Shown piece by piece: positions 63,264 to 64,000 of a stretch of 64,000 nt of DNA; position 1 is the first letter of the stretch, and each line of letters begins with the position of its first letter. This DNA comes from Pseudomonas protegens (GTDB lineage: Bacteria > Pseudomonadota > Gammaproteobacteria > Pseudomonadales > Pseudomonadaceae). Below the pieces are notes generated by a model. It did no database searches. It saw only the letters and a list, made by a program, of their open reading frames with translations, and was not told the origin of the DNA. The translations under genes were made by a program, and so were the position numbers. The DNA lies in the NCBI RefSeq assembly GCF_003363755.1, contig NZ_CP031396.1, positions 1,736,001 through 1,800,000 on the forward strand, written 5' to 3'.

Positions 63264-64000
63264 TTAAATACCCTGTTCGACAAATGGCACGGTCAGGGCC
63301 AGTGCCGCATCCAGCGCAGCAGCATCAACACCACCGCCTTGAGCCATGTCTGGACGACCACCACCCTTCCCGCCCACTGCCGCAGCGGCTTGTTTCATCA
63401 AATCACCGGCTTTGAGTTGGCCAGTCAGGTCCTTGGTTACACCTGCAACCAGTACGACCTTTTCCTCATGGACACTGCCGAGCAGGATCACTGCGCGACC
63501 GAGTTTGTTTTTCAACTGATCCACCAGCGCCAACAGCGCCTTGCCGTCCTGGCCATCAAGACGCGCAGCCAACACTTTCACGCCCTTGACGTCTGCCGCC
63601 TGGGCGGACAGATCGTCACCCGCAGCGCTGGCAGCCTTGGCCTGCAACTGCTCGAGCTGCTTCTCCAGCAGACGATTGCGCTCCAGCACCGCCGACAGCT
63701 TGTCGATCAGGTTGTCGCGACTGCCCTTGACCAGGGTCGCCGCTTCCTTGAGTTGTTCTTCCGCAGCGTTCAGGTACGCCAGGGCCGCAGCACCGGTGAC
63801 CGCTTCAATACGCCGCACACCGGAAGCCACGCCGCCTTCGCTGGTGATCTTCAGCAAGCCGATGTCGCCGGTACGGTTGGCGTGAATGCCACCGCACAGC
63901 TCCACCGAGAAATCACCGCCCATGCTCAGTACGCGCACGCTGTCGCCGTACTTCTCGCCGAACAGCGCCATAGCGCCCTTCTTCTTGGCGGTGTCGATGT
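63264..64000 (-). CDS. alaS: Alanyl-tRNA synthetase, C-terminal part (cut by window end)
   Basis: The frame runs out of the window at 64000, so the N-terminal catalytic part is outside. Visible: [28 protein letters not shown], then [22 protein letters not shown] with the editing-site Cys and His, [12 protein letters not shown], a coiled coil, and the DHHA1/C-Ala end [15 protein letters not shown]...VPFVEQGI. The Met at 63971 is internal, not the start. It lies 97 bp upstream of lysC. Confidence 0.96.
   Translation of the reverse strand, partial: IDTAKKKGAMALFGEKYGDSVRVLSMGGDFSVELCGGIHANRTGDIGLLKITSEGGVASGVRRIEAVTGAAALAYLNAAEEQLKEAATLVKGSRDNLIDKLSAVLERNRLLEKQLEQLQAKAASAAGDDLSAQAADVKGVKVLAARLDGQDGKALLALVDQLKNKLGRAVILLGSVHEEKVVLVAGVTKDLTGQLKAGDLMKQAAAAVGGKGGGRPDMAQGGGVDAAALDAALALTVPFVEQGI

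Overview
The window is chromosomal DNA from a fluorescent Pseudomonas. The evidence is high-GC coding sequence with Pseudomonas-like proteins and familiar gene neighbourhoods: cysM-rlmD-relA-mazG beside gacS, oprH-phoP-phoQ, flgBCDE / cheVR / flgA-flgMN-flgZ, and alaS-lysC-rsmA-tRNA. The GacS phosphorelay residues fall at H294, D717 and H863, the numbering I recall for P. protegens/P. fluorescens GacS, so I lean to the P. fluorescens-P. protegens-P. chlororaphis group. Species cannot be fixed from the window alone. No phage, transposase, integrase, CRISPR array or rRNA gene was seen.

Layout. 1-8 kb: purN, a DUF3108 exported protein, a 62-aa orphan, then a leftward block of a DUF2058 gene, mazG, relA, rlmD and cysM (stringent response, nucleotide clean-up, rRNA modification, cysteine synthesis). 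8-17 kb: an OmpR/EnvZ-type two-component pair where PirRS sits in P. aeruginosa, the global sensor gacS, ldhA, small envelope and redox genes, arsC-wrbA-DUF2069. 17-25 kb: a DNA glycosylase; a lipid-A/LPS cassette (Ais-type phosphatase, arnT, a second ArnT-like enzyme); ttcA, a Yip1-family membrane protein, sprT. 25-35 kb: a CaiB-type CoA-transferase, dctA with a clear sigma-54 promoter and two upstream palindromes, an AraC regulator, oprH-phoP-phoQ with a four-part PhoP-box array, a phosphopantetheinyl transferase, an RstAB-like pair. 35-39 kb: nrdA with paired NrdR boxes, a DnaA box and a long structured leader, but no nrdB beside it. 39-47 kb: flagellar and chemotaxis genes with matching promoters (sigma-54 for flgB and flgA, FliA for flgM). 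47-57 kb: an MFS transporter, a gamma-glutamylpolyamine-synthetase-like enzyme, a soluble kinase/REC-TPR pair, and an uncharacterised three-gene unit (helical-repeat protein, PcfJ-like protein, DUF1266 membrane protein) ending 15 bp from the 3' end of tRNA-Arg(CCU). 57-64 kb: two tiny membrane proteins behind a sigma-54-like promoter, a lone phnN, amrZ, mgtE, two identical tRNA-Arg(ACG), tRNA-Ser(GCU), rsmA, lysC with an internal start, and the 3' part of alaS.

How it works together. The window is rich in lifestyle control: GacS and RsmA are the top and bottom of the Gac/Rsm cascade, AmrZ and FlgZ link motility to c-di-GMP and biofilm, and PhoPQ/OprH with ArnT and the Ais-type phosphatase form an Mg2+/polymyxin envelope response, with MgtE as a related Mg2+ transporter. 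The best candidates for undescribed biology are the helical-repeat/PcfJ/DUF1266 unit, the kinase/REC-TPR pair next to it, and the small-membrane-protein locus after the tRNA.
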